From Bacillaceae bacterium S4-13-56 (lineage in GTDB: Bacteria; Bacillota; Bacilli; Bacillales; JAWJLM01), in contig JAWJLM010000022.1 of the NCBI GenBank assembly GCA_040191315.1, forward strand, positions 1-32,455: DNA of 32,455 nucleotides. The letters are read 5' to 3'. Under the pieces are notes generated by a model. It had not been told where the DNA came from, made no database searches, and saw nothing but the letters and a program-made list of their open reading frames with translations. Positions 15,796-23,882 of this stretch are shown here, one piece after another (position 1 is the stretch's first letter; each line of letters begins with the position of its first letter). Made by a program: the position numbers and the translations under genes.

Positions 15796-17081
15796 TGGGA
15801 TTCATTCTAGTAGGTTTGTTTATTATTTTACTATTTATTGGGGTTCCGATCGCATTTGTCATTGGCATTGTCGCTTTACTAGGGATTATTAATATCGAGT
15901 ACATTCCTGAAATGACAGTTCCAATGAAAATGCTAAACGGTCTAGATTCGTTCGTTTTATTAGCGGTTCCGTTATTCATCTTAGCTGCCAATTTAATGAA
16001 CTCCGGAAAAATTTCAGAAAAAATGATCCAGCTTGCGCTTGCTATCGTAGGACCTATCCGTGGTGGTTTAGCACATGCCAATATTCTAGTGTCTATGATG
16101 TTCGCTGGAGTATCCGGGGCTTCTCAAGCTGATACTGCTGGAGTTGGAAAAATTTTAATTCCAAGCATGATTAAAAATGGATACGACAAAGGAACGGCTG
16201 TAGGGGTTACAGCAGCGTCATCTACGATAGGGGTTATCATCCCGCCAAGTATTCCTATGATTATTTTTGCTGGGATTGCGAATGCTTCCGTTGGTAGTCT
16301 TTTTCTTGGAGGAATTGTGCCTGGAGTATTAATTGGGTTCGGCATGATGCTCTTTACGTATATTTTAGCAGTCAAAAGAAATTATCCAAAATCTGCTCGA
16401 ACAGAGTTTACTAAGTTTCTTAAGCTTTTATTGGAAACCCTGCCTGCCTTATTGACGGTAGTCATTATTATCGGGGGAATTATCTCTGGTTTATTTACAG
16501 CAACTGAAGCGGCTGCTATTGCCTCTTTATATACTTTATTAATCAGTATGTTTTTCTATAAAACATTGAAATTGAAGGATTTACCTAAGATATTGCTTGA
16601 TACACTGGCATTAAGTTCTTTATCCCTCTTTGCATTAGCTACGGCGAGTGCTTTAGGAGAATTGATGAGTTATTATCAATTAGGAACAGTTGCACAAGAA
16701 TTTTTTGCTAATAATATTGGATCTAAAACGATCTTCATTATTATTTTAATTGGATTCTTCTTGTTCATTGGTACCTTTATGGACGCGATTCCAGCGATGA
16801 TTCTGTTCGTACCAGTTATTTTACCAACAGCACTTCAATTTGGTATTGATCCTGTTCACCTAGGTCTAATCGTGATAATTACATTAGCCATTGGACTAGT
16901 TACCCCACCTTATGGGCTCTGTCTATTACTTGCAGCCAAAATTGGGGACCTGTCCATTGAACGTTCGTTTAAATCAGTTATTCCTTACATTACGATTGTT
17001 TTAATCGTGCTCATCTTTATTGCCTTCTTCCCTGATATAGCTTTTTATATTCCGAAGATGATTAATCCTAACTTATTCTAA
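15795..17081 (+). CDS. TRAP transporter large permease subunit (DctM family)
   Basis: 428 residues, rich in hydrophobic helices (about 12). Family motifs include VPIAFVIGIVALLGI near the start, LLAVPLFILAANLMNSG, MMFAGVSGASQADTAGVGKI, the GVTAASSTIGVIIPPSIPMI hairpin, TATEAAAIASLY, and the C-terminal ATLAIGLVTPPYG-like segment (here ITLAIGLVTPPYGLCLLLA). It carries out sodium-coupled uptake using substrate handed over by the DctP lipoprotein. Translation is probably coupled to DctQ through the one-base overlap. Confidence 0.94.
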   Translation: MGFILVGLFIILLFIGVPIAFVIGIVALLGIINIEYIPEMTVPMKMLNGLDSFVLLAVPLFILAANLMNSGKISEKMIQLALAIVGPIRGGLAHANILVSMMFAGVSGASQADTAGVGKILIPSMIKNGYDKGTAVGVTAASSTIGVIIPPSIPMIIFAGIANASVGSLFLGGIVPGVLIGFGMMLFTYILAVKRNYPKSARTEFTKFLKLLLETLPALLTVVIIIGGIISGLFTATEAAAIASLYTLLISMFFYKTLKLKDLPKILLDTLALSSLSLFALATASALGELMSYYQLGTVAQEFFANNIGSKTIFIIILIGFFLFIGTFMDAIPAMILFVPVILPTALQFGIDPVHLGLIVIITLAIGLVTPPYGLCLLLAAKIGDLSIERSFKSVIPYITIVLIVLIFIAFFPDIAFYIPKMINPNLF

Positions 17082-17110
17082 ATGGACTTAAGAAATAAGG
17101 AGCTATTTCA

Positions 17111-17806
17111 ATGCTAAATGATAAGGATAAAAATAAGAAAATAGCTGCCGAAGAAGCAGTTGGATATATTCGTGATGGTATGACCATCGGACTTGGCTCC
17201 GGGTCAACGGTGAATTGCATGTTGAGAAAGCTAGCTGAACGTATTCATAGTGAAGGATTAGATATTGTAGGAATACCTACTTCCTTAAAAACAGAACGAC
17301 TTGCAAATGAACTAGGTATTCCTCTTACGGATTTTTCAAAAATTAAAAAAATTGACCTTGCTATTGATGGAGCTGATGAGGTGGATCAACATTTACATCT
17401 CTTAAAAGGTGGGGGAGGCTCCCTTGTTAGAGAAAAAATCGTTGATGCTATGGCAGAGCATCTGATCATAATAGTAGATCATTCAAAGCTTGTAGATCAT
17501 TTGGGATCATTTGCTCTCCCTGTTGAAATTTTGCCATTTGGTTGGAATATTACACAAAAGCAAATTGCTCGGTTGGGCTGTGAGATAACCTTGCGAAAAA
17601 AAGAAAACGATATTTTTATGTCAGATAACGGAAATTATATTTTGGATTGTACGTTCAATAAAATTACTGATCCAAAAAGCTTACACGAGGAATTGAAGTT
17701 AATAGTTGGAGTGGTTGAGACGGGATTGTTTGTGAATATGGCTGATTTAGTTATAGCTGGTAATGGAGAGCACATCACCAAATTAACTCCAACTGCTGAA
17801 AAGTAG
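17111..17806 (+). CDS. rpiA: Ribose-5-phosphate isomerase A
   Basis: 231 residues with AAGGAG upstream. It interconverts ribose-5-phosphate and ribulose-5-phosphate. The family signatures are intact: IGLGSGSTVNCML near residue 25, GIPTSLKTERLA, LAIDGADEVDQ with the catalytic acidic residues, and LLKGGGGSLVREKIV. In this operon it links to ribulose-5-phosphate, the acceptor or product of the hexulose-6-phosphate synthase reaction. A second, unrelated RpiB-type protein is encoded in the microcompartment operon at 23883-24356. Confidence 0.93.
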   Translation: MLNDKDKNKKIAAEEAVGYIRDGMTIGLGSGSTVNCMLRKLAERIHSEGLDIVGIPTSLKTERLANELGIPLTDFSKIKKIDLAIDGADEVDQHLHLLKGGGGSLVREKIVDAMAEHLIIIVDHSKLVDHLGSFALPVEILPFGWNITQKQIARLGCEITLRKKENDIFMSDNGNYILDCTFNKITDPKSLHEELKLIVGVVETGLFVNMADLVIAGNGEHITKLTPTAEK

Positions 17807-17839
17807 GCAACATGACAGGCTGATTTAGGAGGAATGGAA

Positions 17840-18790
17840 ATGAATGATGTCATTACTATAGGCGAAGCCATGATTGCTTTTAATCCAGGTTCCACTGGCC
17901 CAATGAAGTTTGTAAATAACTTTGAAAAAAAAGTTGGTGGTGCTGAGCTTAATCTGGCCATTGGCTGTGCACGACTAGGTCTCAAGGCGGGTTATATCAG
18001 CAGACTAGGGAATGACGAGTTTGGTAAGTATATTCAAACCTTTGCGCGAGGAGAAGGAATTGATATTTCACAAGTAAAACTTGTAAATGGATATCCAACC
18101 TCTGTGAATTTTAAAGAAATTATGGAAGACGGAAGTGTCCGTACCTTTTTCTATCGAGATAAATCACCTGTGTTGTCCATGACACCCGATGATTTAGATG
18201 AGGAATATTTTAAAAATGCCAAGATATTACATTTGACTGGTATTTTTCCTGCTATTAACCCTAAAAATATGGAAATTATAGAACGTGCTATTTCATTAGC
18301 AAAAAAATATAACTTAAAAATATCCTTTGATCCTAATATCCGACTTCGGATGTGGAGTAAATCAGAAGCAAGGGAGTGCCTGTTGAAAATTCTACCCCAT
18401 GTAGATATTTTGCTTGCAGGGGATGAGGAAATGGATATTATTATTGGAGAAAAAGATCCTCAAAAGATTGTGGAGGCAATAAAGGAGATGGACATCTCTT
18501 ATATTGCTATTAAACAGGGAGAAAAAGGCTCTGTTGGATATTTTAATGGGCAATATGTAGAGGCTCCGCCTGTTAAAGCTTCTAAGGTAGTGGATACAGT
18601 TGGCGCAGGAGACGGATTTAACTCAGGAATTATTTATGGGATTTTAAATAATTGGTCTTTAGAAAAAACCCTAGAATTTGCAAATACGATTGGTTCCATG
18701 GTAGTAAGTGTGAAGGGTGACAATGAAGGGCTCCCTTATTATGAGGATGTTCAAAGTCAACTTGGCGAAACTGAGAGAATTGAAAGATAG
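17840..18790 (+). CDS. kdgK: PfkB-family sugar kinase, probably 2-keto-3-deoxygluconate kinase
   Basis: I chose the ATG at 17840, seven bases after AGGAGG (17827-17832); the ATG at 17834 is too close to it. 316 residues. PfkB features: N-terminal ITIGEAMIAFNPG, the substrate-binding VGGAELNLAIGCARLG, and the ATP/anion-hole motif DTVGAGDGFNSG near residue 256. The opening and the YRDKSPVLSM segment resemble KDG kinases, which make KDPG from 2-keto-3-deoxygluconate; the KDPG aldolase in the same operon supports this. A kinase for a related ketose or keto-acid is possible. Confidence 0.8.
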   Translation: MNDVITIGEAMIAFNPGSTGPMKFVNNFEKKVGGAELNLAIGCARLGLKAGYISRLGNDEFGKYIQTFARGEGIDISQVKLVNGYPTSVNFKEIMEDGSVRTFFYRDKSPVLSMTPDDLDEEYFKNAKILHLTGIFPAINPKNMEIIERAISLAKKYNLKISFDPNIRLRMWSKSEARECLLKILPHVDILLAGDEEMDIIIGEKDPQKIVEAIKEMDISYIAIKQGEKGSVGYFNGQYVEAPPVKASKVVDTVGAGDGFNSGIIYGILNNWSLEKTLEFANTIGSMVVSVKGDNEGLPYYEDVQSQLGETERIER

Positions 18791-18801
18791 AAGGTGTTTT
18801 T

Positions 18802-19422
18802 TTGAACTTACAGCTTGCTTTAGACCGTTTAACTAAAGAAAAGTGTATACAAATTGTTGATGAAACCTTTGAATTTATAGATATTATTGAGATCGGGACC
18901 GGTGTCATTAAAGAGTATGGGATGTCCATTGTCCGGGAAATGCGTCTACTTTATCCTGATAAAAAGATTCTTGCTGATATGAAAACTTGTGATGCCGGTG
19001 CTCATGAAGCTAAACAGGCTTTCGAAGCGGGAGCAGATATTATTACAGTGATGGCTTTTTCTTCTGATGCGACGATTACAGATACATTAAAAGTGGCTCT
19101 GGAGTACGAAAAACAGGTTATGATAGATTTATTGGAAGTCCATTCCACAGATCGAATAGCTCAATTACATGAGCTAGGTGTAAAGCTTGTTAGTTTACAT
19201 GTGGGAAAAGACAAACAACAGGGTGGAGACAGCTTCCATACAGAGCTATTTAACTTGGTGAAGGGCTACGATTTCGAAGTCACCGTAGCAGGCGGAATCA
19301 ACCTAGAAACCTTACCAAACATCATAACAGAAAAACCTAACACAATTATTGTAGGAAGCACCATTACCAAATCACAAACCCCCAAAAAAACAGCCCAACA
19401 AATGAAACAACTGCTAAGATAG
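18802..19422 (+). CDS. hxlA: 3-hexulose-6-phosphate synthase-like decarboxylase superfamily protein
   Basis: 206 residues from a TTG start, with AAGGTG 8 bases upstream. It is an OMP-decarboxylase-superfamily barrel: LQLALDRL with the first Asp, IDIIEIGTG, the catalytic D-x-K-x-x-D motif in LADMKTCDAGAHEA, DLLEV, and the phosphate loops VAGGINLETL and IIVGSTITK. Hexulose-6-phosphate synthases join formaldehyde and ribulose-5-phosphate; the sister enzymes decarboxylate 3-keto-L-gulonate-6-phosphate. The active-site strand here reads HVGKDKQ: the H-x-G-x-D pattern looks like synthase, but Lys sits where the decarboxylase has Arg. Presence of hxlB and rpiA in the operon favours synthase, run in either direction. 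Confidence 0.75.
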   Translation: MNLQLALDRLTKEKCIQIVDETFEFIDIIEIGTGVIKEYGMSIVREMRLLYPDKKILADMKTCDAGAHEAKQAFEAGADIITVMAFSSDATITDTLKVALEYEKQVMIDLLEVHSTDRIAQLHELGVKLVSLHVGKDKQQGGDSFHTELFNLVKGYDFEVTVAGGINLETLPNIITEKPNTIIVGSTITKSQTPKKTAQQMKQLLR

Positions 19423-19424
19423 GA

Positions 19425-19511
19425 GTGTGCTGGTGGGGACGGTTCCCACCAACACAGTGGTCGGACCACTGTGTTGCTAAGAACCGTCCCTACCAACACC
19501 AACACCAACAC
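19425..19511. repeat. Inverted pair of REP-like units between convergent genes
   Basis: Two units face each other around a single G at 19463, giving 36-base arms (19427-19462 and 19464-19499) with only a few mismatches; the inner 11 bases (ACACAGTGGTC / GACCACTGTGT) are perfect. Extra CCAACA copies trail to 19511, next to the stop codon of fetB. Placed between the ends of two convergent operons, it can serve as a two-way terminator. Confidence 0.9.
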
Positions 19512-19512
19512 G

Positions 19513-20259
19513 TCACTTCACCATCTGCATTCGTTGGTTGAAGAGGGTTGGGTAGGATAGGAATCCTAGCATGCTGCTGGTGATAACGGCTGTTGTCAGG
19601 AGCAGGAATAGGATGAGTAGCTGGAATTGGACGGCTTGAACTGGGTCGGCCCCTGCGATGATTTGGCCACTCATCATTCCTGGCAGTTGTACGAGGCCAA
19701 TCGTTTTTTGACTTTCGATAGTTGGAATTGTACTTGCTTTTATGGAGGTGATCAATGATATATGGATTGCTTGTTTTGGCGTTCCTCCAAGAGACAAAAT
19801 TAGCTCCGTTTCATCGTGCCGTCCTTCAATCTCAGCAGTGAAGCGGTTCAAAAATAGGATGGCAAGCACCATTGAATTTCCCACGACCATCCCACTAATT
19901 GGAATGACGTATTGTGCAGTTGGTGGTGTAATGTTCATTCCAATTAAAATTCCTTGAGTTAAAACCTCTACAAAAACAAAAGTAACGATAAGTTTCCAGG
20001 TGATCCCTTTAATAGAAGCCCCTTTTTTACTAGCATTCTGTGTTGCAGCACCGATCATCAACATGACCATGAGGATAATAAAAATGTAATGCTCGGATGA
20101 AAATACGAACTTCAGAATATACCCAACGACAAATAATTGGATAATCGAACGAACCGCTGCAACAATGGTATCTTTTTCTAATCCGAGGTTTAATGTTTTC
20201 GATAAAAGAAGGGGAATCAGGATAAATATAAGCGACAAAGCTAAAGCCAGATAACTCAT
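19513..20259 (-). CDS. fetB: FetB/YbbM-type ABC exporter permease
   Basis: 248 residues with seven hydrophobic helices, matching the UPF0014 family of E. coli FetB (YbbM) and the plant ALS3/STAR2 proteins. Conserved segments include AAVRSIIQLFVVGYIL, GAATQNASKKG, PISGMVVGNSMV and the long GLVQLPGMMSGQIIAGADPV motif. FetAB is described as an iron exporter that helps against oxidative stress. Its start overlaps the stop of the ATPase gene by 4 bases, so the two form one operon. Confidence 0.88.
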   Translation of the reverse strand: MSYLALALSLIFILIPLLLSKTLNLGLEKDTIVAAVRSIIQLFVVGYILKFVFSSEHYIFIILMVMLMIGAATQNASKKGASIKGITWKLIVTFVFVEVLTQGILIGMNITPPTAQYVIPISGMVVGNSMVLAILFLNRFTAEIEGRHDETELILSLGGTPKQAIHISLITSIKASTIPTIESQKTIGLVQLPGMMSGQIIAGADPVQAVQFQLLILFLLLTTAVITSSMLGFLSYPTLFNQRMQMVK

Positions 20260-20975
20260 TCTATATCCCCCCTCACAAAGCGCTGCACTTTTTCATTTTT
20301 AGGATGCTCCAGCAGATCGCTTTCCCCTGTTTCTATTAACTCTCCATTCATCATCACCCACGTGTAATCTCCAATTGATCTGGCCTGATCAAGGTTATGG
20401 GTGATCCAAGCTATGGTTGTACCGTGATCATGATTAATTTTTACAATTAATTCTTCAATATCTTGCTGGGAAACTCTGTCGAGAGAAGATGTGATCTCAT
20501 CAAGTAGAAGTACCTCAGGCTTGTTGACTAATGTTCTTGCAATGGAAACCTTTTGACGCTGGCCACCGGACAAGTCCTTCACGTCATGGTTCAAAAATTT
20601 CTCTTCAAGTCCTACCAGAGTCAAAAGTTTTTTGGCTTCATCCTCGGGCAACTTTTTCCCTTGTAAAGTCAGGGGGAGGGCCAAGTTCTTCCATACGTTG
20701 CCACTGATCATTGTAGCGTTCTGCAAAGCTAGTCCCACTCTTCGTCTTAAATCAACTGGGTCATAGCTATCAATATTTCTTCCTTTTATAAAAATTTCGC
20801 CGGAAGTAGGGGAGATCAATGCGTTACATAATCTAAACACGGTGGTTTTTCCTGCCCCGGAAGGTCCTACCAAAGTTGTAATTTTTCCTTCAGGAATCGA
20901 CCCTTTGATATCCTTCAAAATCTCTGTGTCTCCATCTGAATAGGAAACATGATCAAATGTAATGAGTTCACTCAT
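20256..20975 (-). CDS. fetA: FetA/YbbL-type ABC transporter ATPase
   Basis: 239 residues. Walker A GPSGAGKTT near residue 38, Q-loop ALQNATMIS, signature LSGGQRQKVSIARTL, Walker B VLLLDEITSSLD and H-loop WITHNL are all intact; an Ile-Thr-Ser after the Walker B glutamate is typical of FetA. GAGGAG precedes the ATG. It energises the FetB permease encoded immediately downstream. No metal-responsive operator is obvious upstream, where a REP-like unit lies within 25 bases of the start. Confidence 0.88.
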   Translation of the reverse strand: MSELITFDHVSYSDGDTEILKDIKGSIPEGKITTLVGPSGAGKTTVFRLCNALISPTSGEIFIKGRNIDSYDPVDLRRRVGLALQNATMISGNVWKNLALPLTLQGKKLPEDEAKKLLTLVGLEEKFLNHDVKDLSGGQRQKVSIARTLVNKPEVLLLDEITSSLDRVSQQDIEELIVKINHDHGTTIAWITHNLDQARSIGDYTWVMMNGELIETGESDLLEHPKNEKVQRFVRGDIE

Positions 20976-20996
20976 TTCGTATTCTCCTCGTAGAAC

Positions 20997-21026
20997 GTGC
21001 TAGTAGGGACGGTTCTCACCAACACG
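20997..21026. repeat. REP-like repeat (GGGACGGTTCT family)
   Basis: A single plus-oriented unit, AGTAGGGACGGTTCTCACCA followed by ACAC, immediately upstream of fetA. Confidence 0.85.
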
Positions 21027-21120
21027 ACACACAACTTTTTCTGTTGGTATTGTCCGCCATTCATTGATTAAATCATACATACTATTAAAATTTTAATGCA
21101 AGACCAATGGTTTTACAATG

Positions 21121-21210
21121 ACAGATAGGAAAGTATAAAACTTTCCTATCTGCATAAGTGCAACTAAGGCATTCGCCACAATGGCTTGGCGAATGCCAAG
21201 TTTTCTAAGA
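21121..21210. repeat. Dispersed 90-bp repeat A, copy 2
   Basis: Nearly identical to 6511-6600 and 32268-32357. In this copy the second hairpin is also intact (GGCATTCGCCA / TGGCGAATGCC). It sits at the broken edge of the ROK-kinase remnant that starts eight bases later. Confidence 0.92.
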
Positions 21211-21217
21211 CGAAATA

Positions 21218-21340
21218 AAAGGTATTGGCGTTGGTGCACCTGGACCACTCGATATAAAGCAAGAGAAATTAGGTGTCCTCCTATATTTAAAAGGACGGAT
21301 TGATATTCCGATTGTAGAACAGTTTAGAATATTATATTGA
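21218..21340 (+). pseudogene. Fragment of a ROK-family sugar kinase
   Basis: Forty codons read KGIGVGAPGPLDIKQEKLG, then DIPIVEQFRI and a stop. GIGxGAPGPLD is the hallmark of ROK glucokinases and N-acetylmannosamine kinases, and DIPIVEQF fits the following helix. There is no start codon, no nucleotide-binding N-terminus and no C-terminal half. The left edge coincides with repeat A. It is a leftover of a deleted gene. Confidence 0.55.
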
Positions 21341-21432
21341 TAATGATTAATAGAGGTAAACATAGTATAGAGGGTTAATTAGTCCAAAACGCTTAAAGAA
21401 ACTTAGTAAGTGTATAATAGTGTAAACAAAAA

Positions 21433-21456
21433 AGTGCTCTATTATAAAAGAGCACT
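21433..21456 (-). terminator. Intrinsic terminator of the XRE regulator gene
   Basis: AGTGCTCT and AGAGCACT are perfect 8-base arms around an 8-base loop; on the minus strand the stem is followed by TTTTTTG. It lies 27 bases after the stop codon of the small regulator. Confidence 0.85.
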
Positions 21457-21482
21457 ATCAATCTTAACTTATTTAGCATGAC

Positions 21483-21683
21483 TTAAATAGATACATTACC
21501 AATGTTAAAACTCCAATTTAAAACATCTGTTACCTTAACTAATACTGATACAGGTGGGTCAACCTTTCCGTGTTCTAAATTGGAAATGAATTCTTCAGAA
21601 AAACCAAGTCTTTCAGCGAGATCCTTTTGGCTTAGGCCACGATTTTCTCTTGCATAGGTGATTTGTTTATGTAGTTCACTCAA
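21483..21683 (-). CDS. Small XRE-family DNA-binding protein
   Basis: 66 residues, essentially a single helix-turn-helix: ITYARENRGLSQKDLAERLG, then FSEEFISNLEHGKVDPPVSVL. Such single-domain proteins act as repressors or as phage- or toxin-antitoxin-type regulators. It has its own promoter and terminator and no partner gene beside it; short low-copy repeats lie on both sides, so a lost mobile element is possible. Target unknown. Confidence 0.8.
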   Translation of the reverse strand: MSELHKQITYARENRGLSQKDLAERLGFSEEFISNLEHGKVDPPVSVLVKVTDVLNWSFNIGNVSI

Positions 21684-21698
21684 TACCTCATCTCCTTA

Positions 21699-21752
21699 TG
21701 TAAGCGTTTCCTTTACACATTAAATTATACAGAAAATTTCAACGTTTTACAA
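21699..21752 (-). promoter_or_regulatory. Promoter of the XRE gene with cre-like site
   Basis: On the minus strand TTGTAA (21747-21752), 17 bases, TATAAT (21724-21729) form a strong sigma-A promoter. Downstream, TGTAAGCGTTTCCT (plus strand, 21699-21712) matches 12 of 14 positions of the CcpA cre consensus. Confidence 0.7.
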
Positions 21753-21798
21753 TAGTAAAAAGCCGATCTAACACACATAGATCAGCTTATTCTTAAAG

Positions 21799-22100
21799 GA
21801 TAGGAAAGTGTAAAATCTGTCTAGCTTCAGCGAAAAAACTTGACACATACGAATAGTCTTCGGAGTTTTAACAACTTATAAATTTTGATAGTGTTAGAAA
21901 AGCGGAAGCGCCCTTCGAAACAAGAAAATCACTTACTTCTGCGAAGAAACTCTAAGTAGCTTTAGAGAATTTGTCTAGGACTCGTATCCTTCGAGCCCAC
22001 GTTCATCGTGTTTCCTTTATCCCACATGAACGGGCAGCCAACCAGGAAGCAGGCTTCACCAACAAGGATGAAAAATTTTTCATGGGAGTAGTACCGCATA
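21799..22100. repeat. Degenerate mosaic of repeats B, C and A
   Basis: GATAGGAAAGTGTAAAATCT, GTCTAGCTTCAGCG and GCGGAAGCGCCCTTCG recall the ends of repeat B; TCGTGTTTCCTTTATC recalls its middle; and GAACGGGCAGCCAACCA followed by TTCACCAACAAGGATGAAAA is a reverse-complement piece of repeat C. CTAAGGCTTTCGCCATTAGG just beyond (about 22110) recalls repeat A. I see no gene in the 21753-22215 stretch. Confidence 0.6.
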
Positions 22101-22145
22101 AGTAAAACTAAGGCTTTCGCCATTAGGGTTTGCACTCCAGAGTAT

Positions 22146-22187
22146 AAGGGATTCTATGAAAGCAAAATACGCTTTTGAGAATCCCTT
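22146..22187 (-). terminator. Hairpin after the microcompartment operon
   Basis: AAGGGATTCT and AGAATCCCTT are perfect 10-base arms enclosing an inner AAAGC/GCTTT stem, 28 bases past the deoC stop codon. There is no strong T tract on the minus strand, so termination is probable but not certain. Confidence 0.6.
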
Positions 22188-22215
22188 TAACGATAAGCCG
22201 AGTTTTTCTAAAATA

Positions 22216-23025
22216 TTAATAACTTCCGCTTGTTTTTTCACCTTTGATTATCGCGATGCTAGAACTTGCTCCGATTCGGGTAGCTCCTGCGGCGACCAAT
22301 TTACGTGCAGTATCTAAATCACGAACTCCTGCAGAGGCTTTCACACCCATTTCCGGCCCAACCGTAGCGCGCATAAGGGAGATATCCTCAGGAGTTGCAT
22401 GGCCTGGGCCAAATCCTGTAGAAGTTTTAACGAAATCAGCACCTGCCATTTTAGAAAGCATACATGCTTTTTTCTTTTCTTCATCATTTAGATAGCCTGT
22501 TTCGATAATTACTTTTACAATCGTTTGATCTCGGCAGGCTAAAACGACGCCTTCAATATCCTTTTTAACAGCTTCATAATCTCCCGACTTAAGGGCCCCG
22601 ATATTGATAACCATATCAATTTCTGTTGCTCCAGCAGCAATAGCATCGCGAGCTTCTGAAATTTTGTTAAAGGTACTGGTAGAACCTAAAGGAAAGCCGA
22701 CAACGGTTGTAATCCCCACATTGCTACCTTTTAGCTCTTTTGCAGCTGTAGAAACCCAGTAAGGATTCACACATACTGTTGCGAAATTATATTGTTTGGC
22801 CTCTTCACAAAGCTGGATGATTTGTTGATCGGTGGTATCTGGTTTTAGTAAAGTATGATCAATCATACGGGCAATTTGAGGTCCTGTTATCACTTGATGA
22901 TTCAAATTTGTATTGGTAGAAGCCTTTTTCTCCATAGTGGCAACTGAGCTACTGCTTTCATCACTATTGGAGATTTTAGCCATCACTTCATTTGTGATTT
23001 GTTTAATCAAAAGTTCCATATCCAT
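22216..23025 (-). CDS. deoC: Microcompartment-associated deoxyribose-phosphate aldolase
   Basis: I chose the ATG at 23025, 8 bases after GGAGG, rather than the GTG at 23034. 269 residues, about 45 longer than free DeoC. The extra N-terminus is an amphipathic helix ([19 protein letters not shown]) plus a Ser/Thr-rich linker, the hallmark of a BMC encapsulation peptide. The aldolase barrel is complete: IDHTLLKPD, Asp137 in EIDMVINIG, the Schiff-base Lys200 in DFVKTSTGF and Lys229 in GVKASAGVR. It should cleave 2-deoxyribose-5-phosphate to acetaldehyde and glyceraldehyde-3-phosphate, or act on a related sugar phosphate. It is the last gene of the operon and the likely signature enzyme of the compartment. 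Confidence 0.93.
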   Translation of the reverse strand: MDMELLIKQITNEVMAKISNSDESSSSVATMEKKASTNTNLNHQVITGPQIARMIDHTLLKPDTTDQQIIQLCEEAKQYNFATVCVNPYWVSTAAKELKGSNVGITTVVGFPLGSTSTFNKISEARDAIAAGATEIDMVINIGALKSGDYEAVKKDIEGVVLACRDQTIVKVIIETGYLNDEEKKKACMLSKMAGADFVKTSTGFGPGHATPEDISLMRATVGPEMGVKASAGVRDLDTARKLVAAGATRIGASSSIAIIKGEKTSGSY

Positions 23026-23039
23026 GGAGCTCACCTCCG

Positions 23040-23312
23040 TTAATTTGTAATATTCAGGTTGTCTAGCACTCCAACTATTATGGCGTCTACGGCACCTTCT
23101 GGATTATTCATGATATCCCTAGCTGATCCACCTTCCTCGAGAATGAGGACCAGATCACCGACACCAGCTCTTGCGGAATCTACTGCAATCAATGAGTCTC
23201 CAATTGTCTTCCCATTTGTATCAATGGGTTCTACGATCATGAGTTTCTGATTTGCATGGCTAGGTGTCTTAATGGTTGACACGATGTTGCCAATAACTCG
23301 ACCGATTTTCAT
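23040..23312 (-). CDS. BMC pentameric vertex protein (EutN/CcmL family), third copy
   Basis: 90 residues of the BMC-P family that caps the twelve vertices of the icosahedral shell. Family landmarks: [15 protein letters not shown] at the start, [31 protein letters not shown]-like strand and IIVGVLDNL at the end. Its start overlaps the stop of the preceding hexamer gene by one base, so translation is coupled. Confidence 0.92.
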   Translation of the reverse strand: MKIGRVIGNIVSTIKTPSHANQKLMIVEPIDTNGKTIGDSLIAVDSARAGVGDLVLILEEGGSARDIMNNPEGAVDAIIVGVLDNLNITN

Positions 23313-23593
23313 TAGGCTTTCGGTGCTTGTGGTAAGATCTTTTCGATATCAGAATGTGGTCTAGGAATAACATGAACAGAAATGAATTCTCCAACACGAC
23401 TTGCTGCATCAGCACCAGCTTCTGTAGCTGCTTTAACTGCACCAACATCTCCACGTACCATAACCGTTACTAATCCACCACCAACTTGAACTTTTCCGAC
23501 TAAAGTAACATTAGCAGCTTTTGTCATAGCATCTGCAGCTTCAATTGCTCCAACTAACCCTTTTGTTTCGATCATTCCTAATGCATTATTCAT
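23312..23593 (-). CDS. BMC hexameric shell protein (PduA-like BMC-H), second copy
   Basis: 93 residues, a single BMC domain: [20 protein letters not shown], then [20 protein letters not shown], and [18 protein letters not shown]. It forms the flat facets; the pore loop reads VGGG where PduA has IGSG, so the pore lining differs. It is close in sequence to the other hexamer at 25209. The ribosome binding site GGAGGAATAG overlaps the last codons of the preceding pentamer gene. Confidence 0.95.
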   Translation of the reverse strand: MNNALGMIETKGLVGAIEAADAMTKAANVTLVGKVQVGGGLVTVMVRGDVGAVKAATEAGADAASRVGEFISVHVIPRPHSDIEKILPQAPKA

Positions 23594-23596
23594 TTT

Positions 23597-23878
23597 CTAT
23601 TCCTCCATTTTTATCACATTATAGTTTTCGATAATTCCCATGACCCCTGCATCAGAGGCAGTGAGCTCTCGGTTAAGGGGCAGGGAGGACTCTTTACTTT
23701 TGGCTAAATACACGAGATCACCTTGTCCTGCTTGACGAATGGTGTCAATGGCAATAATGGGATCTCCTTTTGGCTCTAAATTTTTTTCTAAAGGTTGAAT
23801 CACTAGTAGTTTCAGACCCGTTAAGCTTTCATCCTTTTGTGTACAAACCACATTTCCAACGACTTTGCCGATAAACAT
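23597..23878 (-). CDS. BMC pentameric vertex protein (EutN/CcmL family), second copy
   Basis: 93 residues. MFIGKVVGNVVCTQKDES, KLLVIQPLE, IIAIDTIRQAGQGDLVYLA and GVMGIIENYNV follow the BMC-P pattern. The loop before the last strand (KSKESSLPLNRELTASDAG) differs from the other two copies and could give different partners or vertex positions. Four bases separate it from the isomerase gene upstream, three from the hexamer downstream. Confidence 0.9.
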   Translation of the reverse strand: MFIGKVVGNVVCTQKDESLTGLKLLVIQPLEKNLEPKGDPIIAIDTIRQAGQGDLVYLAKSKESSLPLNRELTASDAGVMGIIENYNVIKMEE

Positions 23879-23882
23879 GGGA

